Of a stretch of 64,000 bases of DNA, positions 11,718-21,902 are shown one piece after another. Every line of letters starts with the position of its first letter. Position 1 is the stretch's first letter. This stretch comes from Bathymodiolus brooksi (lineage: Eukaryota > Mollusca > Bivalvia > Mytilida > Modiolidae): positions 36,317,804 through 36,381,803 of the forward strand of contig OY804579.1 in NCBI GenBank assembly GCA_963680875.1, given 5' to 3'. A program made the position numbers and the translations under genes. The notes below the pieces were generated by a model. The model did not search any database. It saw nothing but the letters and a program-made list of their open reading frames with translations, and was not told the origin of the DNA.

Positions 11718-11968
11718 ATGATTGATTTTTGGTGTTTAACGTCACTTTCAGCAATATTTCAGCTATATCACAGCGACCAGTTTTAGTGGTGGAAGAAGCC
11801 GGAGTACTCGGAGAGAACCACCGACCATGGGCAAGCAACTGGTAACCTTTATCACTTGCGGCTGCGAATCGAGTGCACCATTTTTGTAATTTAAAAAGCC
11901 GGGCGAAACCCCACGCCGTATTGGTGATAGGCTTGTATGAGTTGTTAGGTAATCTAACTACCTCTTAA
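11718..11968 (-). repeat. SINE copy (repeat A), full length, second head type
   Basis: Read on the minus strand, the head begins AGGTAGTTAGATTACCTAAC and continues through CCAATACGGCGTGGGG, GGTGCACTCGATTCGCAGCC and CCATGGTCGGTGGTTC, to the tail GTGACGTTAAACACC and ATCA repeats. It aligns block for block with 57543-57800. Together they show a tRNA-like head, a constant body and a simple-repeat tail. Confidence 0.7.
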
Positions 11969-12000
11969 ATAAATGTATTTTTGGTACAATTTTGCTATCC

Positions 12001-12120
12001 TTGTAGAGCCATTATGGTTTTCGTCCCCCTAAGATTTTCAAATTTTTCGGATTTCCAATCTTTTGACAATGAGCGTACCTGATTAAGGTTACCATAGAAA
12101 CGTGTAGTGTACACTTAAGT
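12001..12120 (+). repeat. Dispersed repeat C copy
   Basis: GCTATCCTTGTAGAGCC, GTTTTCGTCCCCCTAAGATT, TTCCAATCTTTTGACAATGA, GCGTACCTGATTAAGGTTAC and AGAAACGTGTAGTG follow the fixed order seen at 12325-12455, 30003-30150, 53655-53830 and 56890-57170, and inverted at 31018-31180. Confidence 0.6.
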
Positions 12121-12324
12121 AGATATCCACATTTGTGTTACTACATTTGCTTTGTATCATTAGATCGATACATCAGCTGGTACAGTATCAGTCATCAAGG
12201 GTATCAACCGCCCAGTAGTCAGTGCTGCTTCTGCACTGACATGAATATTTCTTCAAATATATTTATATTTAAATCTTACAGTTACTAGATATTGTAATTA
12301 TTATCGAAACTAATATCAATCTCC

Positions 12325-12455
12325 CTTGAGCATGGGTAACTTTAGCCGATATTGGCTATCCTGTTTAGGCCCTTTGGTGTTCGTGCTCCCAACAAGATTA
12401 ATTTTGTTTTCCAATCATTTGGACTATTAGCGTACCTGATTCAGTATAGCTTAAA
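12325..12455 (+). repeat. Dispersed repeat C copy
   Basis: The block order is GAGCATGGGTAACTTTAGCC, GATATTGGCTATCCTGTTTA, GGCCCTTTGGTGTTCGTGCT, TCCAATCATTTGGACTATTA, GCGTACCTGATT. It lies only about 200 bases after the previous copy in the same orientation, so a local duplication is possible. Confidence 0.6.
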
Positions 12456-12920
12456 TTTATAATGAATACATCAAAATTTCAATAATCTATTTTTACGCGA
12501 AGTGTATAATGTGTGTCTACGTCGTATCTTTTTTTCTAATTAAAGTGGCGTTAAATACCCATAACCCAGTATATATATCAAAAGTGAATAATTAACAGTG
12601 ATAGAAATGGTATACCATAAATATGAATATAATCTAATTGAATTAGTAGTGTCAGAAATGTTAACATTTATTTAACATGCTTAAATCAATTATTGATTGA
12701 GTGCTGTTTAAAGACAGTTTCTACTAATTTCAGAACAACAATATCACAAAGGTTAAAATGTGGCATATGATAGCGACATGGCAGAAGTTTATAATGTTAC
12801 AGGTAATAGTGGCAAGGAGCTTTTCCAAAGAAAATCCACTGCTATAAGGGTTATTTAACCTTCTCGAAACGTGGGCTCCATTTTAAAATTTAATTTTGAG
12901 ATGACAAATGTACCGAGTGG

Positions 12921-13014
12921 ATGTGGTCGAGTGGTCTAGGGCGCTGGACGTAAGGCTAAGCGAATGGTGCTGCAGTGAATCAATGGTGTGGGTTCAAATC
13001 CCGTCGAGGGAAGA
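12921..13014 (+). repeat. tRNA-like Pol III element (SINE head or tRNA pseudogene)
   Basis: TGGTCGAGTGG at about 12932 is a good A box and GGTTCAAATCC at about 12990 a good B box, at a separation typical of a tRNA with a long variable arm (Leu/Ser-like). The GGGCGCTGGAC and TAAGGCTAAGCG segments resemble D-arm and anticodon-arm sequence, but I cannot pair a proper 7-bp acceptor stem or name an anticodon with confidence. I therefore call it a tRNA-derived repeat, not a functional tRNA gene. Confidence 0.5.
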
Positions 13015-13072
13015 ACAAAAATTTGACAGCTCTAAAATCTAATTCCAACACTGTTTGGTTTAATTTTCAGAC

Positions 13073-13094
13073 GTATATATATATATATATATAT
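13073..13094. repeat. (TA)n microsatellite
   Basis: An uninterrupted run of about eleven TA dinucleotides. Confidence 0.95.
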
Positions 13095-14849
13095 TCCCAC
13101 TTAAAAAAAATACTATATCAGTAAAAAGAAGATAAAACACAATCCATACTGAATTATTTCTACGTGTTTAAGGTTTGATATTTACACACGGTCTTAAAGA
13201 CTTGATATAGGAAAAATAACACACCTGCAACGTTTTTGCATGAATATCTAAATGCAAAGAAACGCTTTTTTACGTTTGGATATTACTTAATGCTACACTC
13301 ATTTTTGCGTTTCACTCTTTACATACCTATGACTTGAGAAACTAGCGGTTTGTATCGTCATCTAGTTATTGAATGTATAGTCCGCATTATGATACCGCCG
13401 GTTCTATGATACCGTGTATTCACGTGTAATATCAACCAATTATCGCCGCCATTGCTTTATTTTAACTACCACGGTACCATAGGACCCCGATATATATGGT
13501 GCTTCACATGTCTGAACAAGTTGTTGTAAACAAATTCCAAAAGGTAATCATAATGAAAGGAACATTAGTATTTTGCAATGGGCATATGCCGTTTTGAAAA
13601 TTAAGACTAAATTCTAATTGCAATTTTTATTTTCATTAGAATAATATATGTACAACTGGGTATAAATGGGATATAATAAAAAAAAAATCAATCCGTAAGT
13701 TAACTTGGGAAGTTCCGAAAGAAAGTCGGATGCTATCTATTTCATTATTGCAGTAAAGCAGAATGCATACTTAGAAATACAATACGTCCCCAAATGAACA
13801 GAAATAAAGAACAGAATATTTAGTAACCCCAGTCGAGTTATTTCCATCAGTAAGGTGCATTACTTCATTCGCCGCCAGTTTGGCCTAGATCAATGTAGTT
13901 AATGTAAGAAAATCCCCAGAAGCGAAAATATGTCTGAAGTTATAGTGACCTCGACTTCCACATAGCGTCTCAAATATCAATCAGCTTTTAATTGTTGAAG
14001 GCGGTCAGTAATAGGTAGAAAGATTATTCCTGACCCAACGCGATACCAGCTTATTAAACTTAGCAAATATCAAATGTGATAAAGATCAAACTAGACATAT
14101 ACCAAATTTGGCAATATTCAAATTGGGCAAAGATCAAACTTGACAAAAGTCATATTTAACGTAAACATGTCTGGAAACGAACATTTTATGTTAGCAGCAG
14201 TTACTTTGGACATACTGACCTTATAATGAAATACATGCTATCGGCAGATCAAGGTTGGTTACATTTGCCCTCACTGTACTGTTCAGAATATAAATCAATT
14301 ATTCTTATGGCTTAAATAAAACTAAAATATGTAACGGAATAATACTCGCTATATTATAACTTTTTTTTTCTGTATATACACGACGTTACTTATACCAAAA
14401 CCTATTTAGTTCATACACACTTTTTTGTTAAACGAATCTGTGTCAACCTGTCTTTTCTTGGTAATAGGGAGCCCTCGATACATGATATTCGTGCAATATT
14501 ATCTTATAAGAGTCAAACACGTGATAAACGAAATGACAATGATCAATCATGAATATTCATGAGAACTTAGCAAAAAATAATTTTAGTAATTTTTTTTATA
14601 TAAGATACTTAACAAGATGTCCGGAACCCAAGTGAAAACAAATTGTTTTAGTAGAAGTTACTCTGACCTTTGGTCCCTGTTCTATTATGGATACGATTTA
14701 ATAAAGATCGGTGAAGATGTAATTAGAGATAATATCCAGAAACCAATTGCGGACGTCCACACGGTCAATAACTGACATCGAGTTAGGCAAAACTCGTGGT
14801 GCAATAAACAGAACGTCACTTCAGTTTGTATTGTTGTTATAAGAAAATT
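13095..14849. other. Spacer, no gene seen
   Basis: AT-rich sequence. The only patterns are a short TGTTGAAGGCGGTCAGTAAT word (13996-14015) that belongs to dispersed repeat F, and a few imperfect repeats of AAATATCAAA/GATCAAACT near 14060-14150. Confidence 0.45.
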
Positions 14850-15075
14850 TGTAGATACCAATGTGGTAACCAAACATGGTAAATGGCAGAAGTACAGACA
14901 ATACAATAAGTACAGACAATACAATGGCCAAAATGAAGAAAAAGTATAAGCAAGGCACATACTGATCTAGAAAAACACTACACAGAAAACTAAAGATTTC
15001 GCAACACGAACCCGACGATAAACCGGGGGAGAACATAGGTGCTCCGGAAGGGCAAGCAGTCCCTGCTCCACTAGT
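14850..15075 (+). repeat. Dispersed repeat D copy
   Basis: It carries GTACAGACAATACAAT twice, then GGCCAAAATGAAGAAAAAG, ACACTACACAGAAAACTAAA, CACGAACCCGACGATAAACC and AGGTGCTCCGGAAGGGCAAG. The minus-strand frames 14685-15087 are shadows of this repeat. The short duplication of the ACAGACAATACAATG segment is the same segment that expanded at 8803-9584. Confidence 0.65.
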
Positions 15076-16461
15076 TTTAATTATCATACTCCAGTATAAG
15101 TTTTCCTGTTAACAGTCATGTTTATAAATATTCAATTTACTGGTAAATTGTCTAATGAACTATGAACTATTCTCCGATGAATAGTCATAAAAACTATTCA
15201 CCTCACCGTGCTATTCATCAGAGTTTATGTTTGATTTAAGGATGATAAGCATGTTATCTGAATGTGAATATTATTGATACTGAAACATATCAGCCTGCTC
15301 GACAGAATATGAAGTGTGTGACTCGTTCGCTTCGCTTACTCGCCTAACTAAAACTAAATAGACATATAATCAACGTTTCTTTACTATATCAATAATATGC
15401 TGGGTTTCTTTGCATTAGTGTTCCTTCTTGTAAATTTGATTCTTGCTTATTATAGTTTGAACCATGGTATTGGAAAAAGTAATAGGTGTTCAAATTTTCA
15501 AAGACGATGTCTCAAATGTATGTGTCATTATTGGTCATACTACCCCAAGCTGTCAGGCCATACCACTTTTCAGATAACGTATGCATACAAATGAATTTGA
15601 CCAAGAATTGTTTGAGTAATCAGAAAAGATAAATATCATTTATATACAAATTGTTTGTATTTTGCCCCTATTCGTTCGGCTACTGCATTGTCTGTCCTTT
15701 AAATTACAGCTTCAGAATATCCTTTTTTTGTATCGTCAAACTTTTTCAGACGCTCATCATAAATTCTATATAATGTCCTTTTAGAATGTTTCGCAAATGT
15801 GAACTGGAACTGGAACCAATGAATAGTGAAATGACCGAATGTGTCAAAAGTCGTTTATTTCATTTTCCCATGGCATAGGGTCAAATAAGTGTCGTTCCTA
15901 TTGTCTTGCATGGTTTGACCTTTTACAGCACGATTCTATTCTTTACTTGCTAATATCAATACTATAATTGTGACTACTGAACAATGTGTCTGTTTTAGGT
16001 CACAAATGACATTCCACGAAGTGCTAAATAAACCTTATATCTAAAATATTTTTAATAATTTGTAGAATATGGTATCGATCAGGGCATATCTAGGATAACA
16101 GATATCGAAAATTATGTTATATTGTGATGAACAAATATGGAATTATTAAGATTTACATTCCGTTAAAATGCGACAAATATTTGCAGTGAAATTAGGTTAT
16201 ATTCAATAATGGAACTGGTTAACAAAGTAAAGGATCACTAAGCATATGTGTTTGAATAAGAATTGCATTCCCTGACTTTCTAAATAGGATTGTCAAATAT
16301 GATGGAAATAATGATTTACATGGTAATCAAATAGAACAGCAACCAACTTGATTTTTTTTTATTACAATGTATTCAGTAAAGCTAAGATTAATTAAATAAA
16401 TCCCAAATTATGAAACGAATAATAAAATAATAATGATAAAAAAAAATATAATCATCACATT
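15076..16461. other. Spacer, nothing recognised
   Basis: 1.4 kb of AT-rich sequence. A small inverted repeat with ATGAACTATTCTCCGATGAATAGT is present near 15160-15225 (ATGAATAG / CTATTCATCAGAG). No gene or shared repeat is visible. Confidence 0.45.
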
Positions 16462-16640
16462 AGGGTTATGGTGATTAAAGCACTTTCAACAATATTACAG
16501 TTATATAGTGGCGGTCAGTTTTATTGGTGGAGGAAACAGGAGAAAGCCACCAGGTCGGTGGCTAGTCGCTGACAAACTTTTATCACATAATGTTGTATCG
16601 TGTACACCTCGCCATGAGCGGGATTCGAACTCATGCAAGT
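16462..16640 (-). repeat. SINE copy (repeat A, first head type)
   Basis: On the minus strand: GAGTTCGAATCCCGCTCATG (a perfect B-box GTTCGAATCCC), GGCGAGGTGTACACG, CACCGACCTGGTGGC, CCTCCACCAATAAAACTGAC, then a mutated tail in which GTGGCGTT has become GTGCTTT. The head is truncated. Confidence 0.6.
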
Positions 16641-17020
16641 TAACATTGATTTTGAATTACACACATTAATCTCAACATATTATCACTTAATGTAAAAATA
16701 CAGACCATACACTGAAAAAGAGAGCTACAACTGTATTCGTACTCATCTCAAATAATAACGTAGATATCAAACGTAGATATCAAAACTAATGCACACGACG
16801 AGTTTCTGAAATAACCTTCATCAGTTACGCTCAACGCCAACATATTTGAAACCCAAATAATAAAACAAATGTCTGTATATCTTTCATTGTCCTTTATCTA
16901 AGTAATGTATAGAATAATATACCCTTTACTTGCTCCCCTTGAGACATAGGTTTTCAAAGACATATTATTTGTAAAACGTATATAAAAGGATTGAGCTCAA
17001 GGTATCTGAGCTTAAATAAC

Positions 17021-17209
17021 TGTAGTGAATCGTGGGGGATGGGGGCCGAGGGGTTCCGAAGACCACCCATGATACACGAGAAACTGACCACGCTTGTCAG
17101 AACTAGATTTAACACAGAACTGAGCAGACCTAACACAAAGAAGATAAAGAAGCAAAGAATACTTTAGTAACAGCACAAGCTAGTAATAGTAAGTAGTGCT
17201 AATTACTAT
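17021..17209 (+). repeat. 5-prime LTR, 189 bp
   Basis: It runs from TGTAGTGAATCGTGGGG to AATTACTAT and is matched base for base by 24634-24822 except near ATGATACACG/ATGATGCACG and GCTTGTCAG/GCTGGTCAG. An LTR this short must hold promoter and poly(A) signal in under 200 bases. I do not see a clear TATA box, although AATACTTT lies near its middle. Confidence 0.93.
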
Positions 17210-17211
17210 AT

Positions 17212-17229
17212 TGGCGCTGCGACTACAAG
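17212..17229 (+). promoter_or_regulatory. Primer-binding site
   Basis: TGGCGCTGCGACTACAAG begins two bases after the 5-prime LTR. TGG pairs with the CCA end of a tRNA, as expected for the minus-strand primer site of LTR elements. I cannot name the tRNA without a tRNA set. Confidence 0.7.
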
Positions 17230-17327
17230 TCGAATCCTATTCGCGAGAAAGGTTATTAAATTAACCAAAAGCGATTTTTAAGTAAAATCACAACTCCGCC
17301 ATTTAATTTTCATTTTTTTTAGGGGGC

Positions 17328-17725
17328 AACATTTTTTTTCCTTTGGTTTCAGTTTTGCCTGGCTGATATGACCTGGTATTTTCAGGGGAAATTGTCCGTT
17401 AGGAAATTTCAAGGGAAGATACGCCTACCTGGCAGACAAAATTGGAAATCTTTAAATTTTTTGCCCGTTCAAAGAAGTACCCCTTTCCCACCCACGTGTA
17501 GACCCCACCACGTGTAAATTTTTGTTTTGTTTTTTTTGTTCTAATGTTTTAGGGCTGATAGGACCTGGTGTTTTCAGGGGAAATTGTCCGTTTGGAAATT
17601 TCAAGGGAAGATACGCAGGTAGGATTGGCAGACAAAATTGGAAATCTTTAAATTTTTTGCCCGTTAAAAAAAAAAAATACCCCTTTCCCATTCACGTGTA
17701 TACCCCACCACGAGTTTAAGCAAGC
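17328..17725 (+). repeat. Tandem direct duplication in the retrotransposon leader
   Basis: A segment of about 190 bases is present twice (about 17350-17520 and 17545-17715). Shared words include TTTTCAGGGGAAATTGTCCG, AAATTTCAAGGGAAGATACG, GCAGACAAAATTGGAAATCT and TTTTTTGCCCGTT. The copies differ by several substitutions and a short A run. The two frames called across it on either strand have no family features. Confidence 0.8.
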
Positions 17726-17969
17726 ACGTGAATTCCCCAAATGTGAACCCCAAACCGGAAGCAGCTTGTTTCTAGAAGCCATCTTTAAATAGAAGCTGGT
17801 TAAAGATAAGTTGTAAGTCCGGTGTCCCCAATAAATTTAATTTTTTTTGTTTGACATTATCGATTTTAAACAAAAGTAGACAAAAATCTGGTCCGTTAAA
17901 AATTGTACATACACGCATACACCACAGAATAAAGAGCCACGTGTTTTTGTTGTTTATTTTTTATTAACA

Positions 17970-18299
17970 ATGCCGCGTGTTTTCATTAACAATTGTTCCA
18001 TCGAGGAGCTGATGTCAGTACCAGGGATAGGGGCGAAGGGGGCCGATACAATTTTGGAATTAAGGGAGGCAAAGGGTGATCTGGAACTAGATGATCTAAA
18101 TCAGGTTCCATATCTTAGGATAACACAACCGTTACTGGATTGTTTGAATTTTACCTCTTTTGAAAATAAAGAAGGAGTGGGATCCCTGTATGATCGACAT
18201 AGAGAAAGGGTAAGGAGTGTTGACAAGTTAATAGGGAAGTGGGATGGGACAGGACAGGGCCAAGTTAAAGGAAGGGGGGAAGGATATGGGCTCATTTGA
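17970..18299 (+). CDS. Helix-hairpin-helix leader ORF of the Gypsy element
   Basis: A 109-residue frame with a real ATG. Residues 8-35 read as a helix-hairpin-helix: SIEELMSVPGIGAKGADTIL has the hairpin VPGIG preceded by I-E-E-L and followed by a second helix, as in ComEA-type DNA-binding domains. A second helical pair may follow (DDLNQVPYL). The C-terminal third is basic and glycine-rich. It precedes gag, which begins in another frame about 235 bases later. The role is inferred: sequence-independent nucleic-acid binding, perhaps with the RNA genome or cDNA. It could also be the N-terminal part of Gag joined by a frame change, though the gag frame has several stops between 18300 and 18445. 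Confidence 0.7.
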   Translation: MPRVFINNCSIEELMSVPGIGAKGADTILELREAKGDLELDDLNQVPYLRITQPLLDCLNFTSFENKEGVGSLYDRHRERVRSVDKLIGKWDGTGQGQVKGRGEGYGLI

Positions 18300-18535
18300 T
18301 AAAGTCCCGTTAACAGGGGGAAAATCATATTATAATAAACGGGTTATGCGTTCCCTAGAGAACCAGGCCTTTTTCATAGTGGGGTTTTAGCCGGTGGGAG
18401 GGCTGAAGTAAGAGTGTCAAACATACGAACTGTAGCCCCGGCTAATAGAGAAAGCGTTTGGCAAGACAGGGGGGCCGCTATTCCCCTCCGAGGAACACCG
18501 GAGGGGGGTGGAATAGGGAAAATACTAACCCCTTG

Positions 18536-19720
18536 ATGAGGGAGAGTAGAGGTAGAACAAGACATACCCTAGGAAGGGAAAATGAAGTCCCTAGAATAGT
18601 TCAACGTAGAGATGAGTATGATAGGGAGAGGGAAAGGGGACAATACCGCCCAAGTGGGGAAGACATTGAAGGCCCAGGAGGAAGAAACCCATCTATTCCT
18701 AAGTTACCGAGTAGTGGGAACAGGCCTGGGTGCCCCCCCAGAAGAGAACCCGAAAATCCTAGCGGTTATGCAAGAAGGGAGGAGTATGAAGCGGAGAGAG
18801 GTCAAAGGGGAAGGGGGAAGAGTGTTAGTTTGCCGATGTCCTTAAAGTTTGATGGTAAATCAAATTGGAAAGTATTCTATGCTAAATTTTCCCGTTATGC
18901 GGAAGTTAGTGAGTGGACAGAAGGGGAATGCAGGGACCAGTTTTGCTGGTGCCTGGATGGGAAAGCAAGTGAATACTATGCCCTACTGGTTGAGCGAAAC
19001 CAGGAAATGGTATATATGGACCTAATACGGAAATTAGAAAAACGGTTTGGTTTCCGAGAACTCCCCGAAACAGCCCAGGTCCAATTTAATAATGCCCGTC
19101 AGACTCCGGATGAACTCCTGGAGGACTGGGCGGATCGGGTCTTATCCCTAGCCACTAGAGCATTTAGAGATTTGCCCGAAACTCACATGTATCAACAAGC
19201 AGTGGTGAGGCTATGCCAAGGGACAGCAGATAAAGAGGCCGGGAGTTATGCCTCTAATATCCGACCTAAAAACATAGAGGAGGCTATTGATAAAATGAGG
19301 TGGTTCCAACATAATTATCAGGCTATATTTGGGACCACCCTTGGGCGTAATCCTCGAAGGGAGGTGAAACAAGTATCTCCAGGGCCTCACTACGGGGGAG
19401 AGGCCAGGGTGTGCGCAATAGGGACTGATCGGGTTACAGATAAGAGTTTGGAGAAAAAAATGGGAGCAGTACTGTCGGTACAGGGGAAAGAAATGAGTGA
19501 GATAAAGTCCAACATAGCAGCACTTTCCACTCAAATGGCAGCCATTATGGAGGGGGTGAAGAGAAATCGAATAGATAGGTATAGAGCACAATCACGAAGT
19601 CCATCCCCCAGAAAGGGGGATAAACAGGGATGCTTCAAGAGGGAGTGCCCAAGGGTCTCCGTGTCATTTCAGGAAAATAAGGAGGCTTTAAACTCCAAAG
19701 GGGCAACTCGCGAGGCTTGA
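18536..19720 (+). CDS. gag: Gag polyprotein of the Gypsy element
   Basis: The frame is open from 18446 and its first ATG is 18536, giving 394 codons. The first 120 residues are Arg/Gly/Pro-rich. The capsid-like part follows, with LKFDGKSNWKVFYAKFSRYA and LEKRFGF, then QFNNARQTPDELLEDWADRV, which is the major-homology-like stretch of Gypsy Gag. Near the C-terminus GCFKRECPRV looks like the end of a CCHC zinc knuckle (..HFKRECP) with its first half missing, so nucleocapsid function is probably lost or altered. The stop TGA is at 19718-19720. A slippery heptamer lies 24 bases upstream and connects to the next frame. Confidence 0.88.
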   Translation: MRESRGRTRHTLGRENEVPRIVQRRDEYDRERERGQYRPSGEDIEGPGGRNPSIPKLPSSGNRPGCPPRREPENPSGYARREEYEAERGQRGRGKSVSLPMSLKFDGKSNWKVFYAKFSRYAEVSEWTEGECRDQFCWCLDGKASEYYALLVERNQEMVYMDLIRKLEKRFGFRELPETAQVQFNNARQTPDELLEDWADRVLSLATRAFRDLPETHMYQQAVVRLCQGTADKEAGSYASNIRPKNIEEAIDKMRWFQHNYQAIFGTTLGRNPRREVKQVSPGPHYGGEARVCAIGTDRVTDKSLEKKMGAVLSVQGKEMSEIKSNIAALSTQMAAIMEGVKRNRIDRYRAQSRSPSPRKGDKQGCFKRECPRVSVSFQENKEALNSKGATREA

Positions 19721-19731
19721 GCCAACCCCTT
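19687..19731 (+). promoter_or_regulatory. Putative -1 ribosomal frameshift site (gag to pro-pol)
   Basis: TTTAAAC at 19687-19693 lies in the gag frame as T TTA AAC, the canonical X XXY YYZ arrangement. A -1 slip enters the frame of the downstream acidic/protease region, which has no stop between the heptamer and 20284. Four bases later AAGGGG (19698-19703) can pair with CCCCTT (19726-19731), enclosing the small palindrome CTCGCGAG. Retroviral and coronaviral frameshift sites use the same heptamer. Function here is inferred from its position and phase. Confidence 0.7.
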
Positions 19732-20286
19732 ATCGCCAATATACATGGTCTCAAAGAAGTAAAAGAGGGGGGAGAAGTAGGTATGGAGGAGAAGAATCAG
19801 CAGGATAGGCTCCTAGGGGTAAATAGGGAATTGGGGGACCCTCCGGAGGGACGGGTAAAATTTGAAGGTGCGAGTCAGGGGTACGAGTTCTCAAGTGAGG
19901 GGTCAGAAGGGGAGGAAAACAATAGGGAAGTAGAGGACGACCCTCCGGATTCTAGTAGTCCGGAGGGACGCGTCAAATCTGAAGGTGCGAGTCGGGGGTA
20001 TGAGTTCTCAAGTGAGGAGTCGGAAGGGGAGGAAAACAATAGGGAAGTCAAGGACGACCCTCTGGATTCTAGTAGTCCGGAGGGACGGGTCAAATGTGAA
20101 GGTGAGAATCAGGGGTATGAATCCTCAAGTGAGGAGTCAGTAGGGGAGGAAAACAATAGGGATAAGAGGGACACGGACGAGTCCATAGAGGAGGAGGAAA
20201 AGGGGGTAGAGGATAATATAGGGAATTGTGTTACGGATGAGGAAGAGGACGGAGCAGTAACGTGCTCAAGCTGTCCAATGGGGTAA
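19721..20286 (+). CDS. Acidic repeat region between gag and protease
   Basis: This is the -1 frame relative to gag, open from upstream of 19693 to TAA at 20284-20286. The product is very rich in Glu, Ser and Asp and contains three tandem copies of about 42 residues. Each has EGRVK, EG.. then QGYE/RGYE, SS..S.GEENNR and DDP.DSSSP. It has no catalytic motif. It lies where a Gag-Pol linker would be. The protease begins in another frame near 20262, so one more frame change is needed here, either a lesion or a second recoding event. Confidence 0.65.
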
Positions 20287-20765
20287 TGTTTAGGGTCCCA
20301 GTAGAGGTACAAGGCATGCAGTTACAAGCTGTAGTAGATACAGCAGCACAGGTAACACTGGTGTCCGAGGAATTCTACAAATCATTGGACCCTGCCCCAC
20401 CAATCCATAAGGAAGTGGTTATGAAAACCGCAGGGAAGGGAATGCAGATGAATGGGTATATTGCTGGCCCTTTTCAGATAGTCCTAGGGACACATCTATT
20501 CACAGTAGAAATCTACGTGGCCCCAATAGAGGAGGATATGTTACTGGGTTTAGACTTTTTAGAGGCTAATGGGGTGTCCCTACATCTCAAAGAAAAGGAA
20601 CTACAGATATCAGGGGATGTTATACCCATGAGTTTGGGAACAGGAAGCCCTTTAGTCAATGAGAAAGAGACGGGAGTGTTCCTAGCCAAGGGGTGTAAGG
20701 TACCCCCTAATTCAGTCATGAGAGTGGGGGCACAGCTGAGTGAGTCTATGGCAGGGGATATATAG
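20262..20765 (+). pseudogene. Retropepsin-like aspartic protease, frame-broken at its end
   Basis: The segment folds as a retropepsin. AVVDTAAQVTLVS supplies the catalytic Asp (about residue 26) in a D-T-A-A context where most families have D-T/S-G-A. DMLLGLDFLEANG is the conserved I/L-L-G-x-D-F-L block near the C-terminus. The frame ends with a stop at 20763-20765, exactly where a single-base change would continue into the RT frame at 20766 onward. I read this as a frameshift lesion. There is no ATG, so it would be made only as part of Gag-Pol. Confidence 0.82.
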
Positions 20766-21901
20766 TAAAGGCAGCCACCAAGGGTGAGATATTAATACCT
20801 CGGACATTGCACAATGGGGGTGATAATCCAGTGCTTTGTTTGATTAACCTATCCGATCACTATGTGGAAGTAGGAAAGGGGGAAGTATTGGCCTATGCCG
20901 AGGAGGTGTGTTCGAACGTGGAGCCCATCGGAATACAAAAAGTAGAGGTTGCGGAACAGGGGGGTCCAGAGAATGAAAAAAGGGAAATTCCCGAGCCTTT
21001 GATTAATCTCTTTGATAAATCCAAAAGGGAGCTGAATGAGCAGGAGCAGACACAGCTTAGTGAGTTATTATGCGAGTTTGAAGATGTGTTTGCTAAAAGT
21101 GAGTTTGACTTAGGGAAATTTAATACAATCCAGCATGGGATTGATACTGGGACCAATCGCCCAGTTAAACAAAGAATCAGGCGTACCCCATTAGGGTTTG
21201 CAGGAGAAGAAGAGGCCCAATTAAAGAAAATGTTGAGTGCGGGGGTGATCCGGCTATCAGTGTCGGAGTGGGAATCGGCTCCGGTTCTTATCCGGAAACG
21301 ATGTGGGTCAGTACGGTGGTGTGTGGATTACAGGGCCTTAAATGCTCTCACCATTAAGGATGTGTTCCCATTGCCCCTAGTGGACGAGTGTCTTGACACT
21401 TTAGCCGGGAATGTATGGTATTCCAAACTGGATGCCAATTCAGCATATTGGCAGGTGAAAATCAAACCTGAAGACTGCTCCAAAACGGCATTTATTACTA
21501 AATACGGGTTGTTTGAGTTCGCTAGAATGGCTTTTGGGTTATGTAACTCACCAGCCACTTATACGAGAGTCATCAACCTGGTGCTGAGGGGTTTGAATTG
21601 GAAAGTGATTCTGGCTTTCCTGGACGATATCCTGGTCCTGGGGAAAGATTTCGAGGGGCACTTGGCCAACCTAAGGGCTGTATTGGTTAGGTTTAGGGAG
21701 TATGGGCTAAAATTGAAGCCCAAAAAATGTGAACTGTTTCAAAAGGAAGTGGAGTTCCTGGGTAGAGTAGTGGGACCTAGAGGAATATACATTGGGCCAG
21801 GATATATCAAAGATATAAAAAACTGGCCAAGACCTAAGAATAAAAAGGAGGTGGAGAGGTTTTTGGGGTTCACCAATTACCATAGGGCCTTCCTTTATTG
21901 A
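20766..21901 (+). pseudogene. pol: Reverse transcriptase of the Gypsy element
   Basis: The open part contains the full RT palm. KLDANSAYWQVKI carries the first catalytic Asp, FAFG-type sequence appears as ARMAFGLCNSPATY, and FLDDILVLGK is the Y/F-x-D-D box with two Asp. LKPKKCELFQKEVEFLG and VERFLGFTNYHR are the usual thumb/connection blocks. FLDD in place of YLDD or YVDD is common in Gypsy elements. The frame ends at 21901 by a frame change just after FTNYHR. RNase H resumes at once in a different frame, so the RT-RNase H link is broken. Confidence 0.93.
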
Positions 21902-21902
21902 A

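Noticed and set aside
12921..13014. Functional tRNA gene
   Set aside because: A and B boxes are good, but I could not form a 7-bp acceptor stem or a clear anticodon loop, and such heads are common in SINEs.
15160..15225. Short inverted repeat around ATGAATAG
   Set aside because: Small, imperfect and single; compatible with chance in AT-rich DNA.
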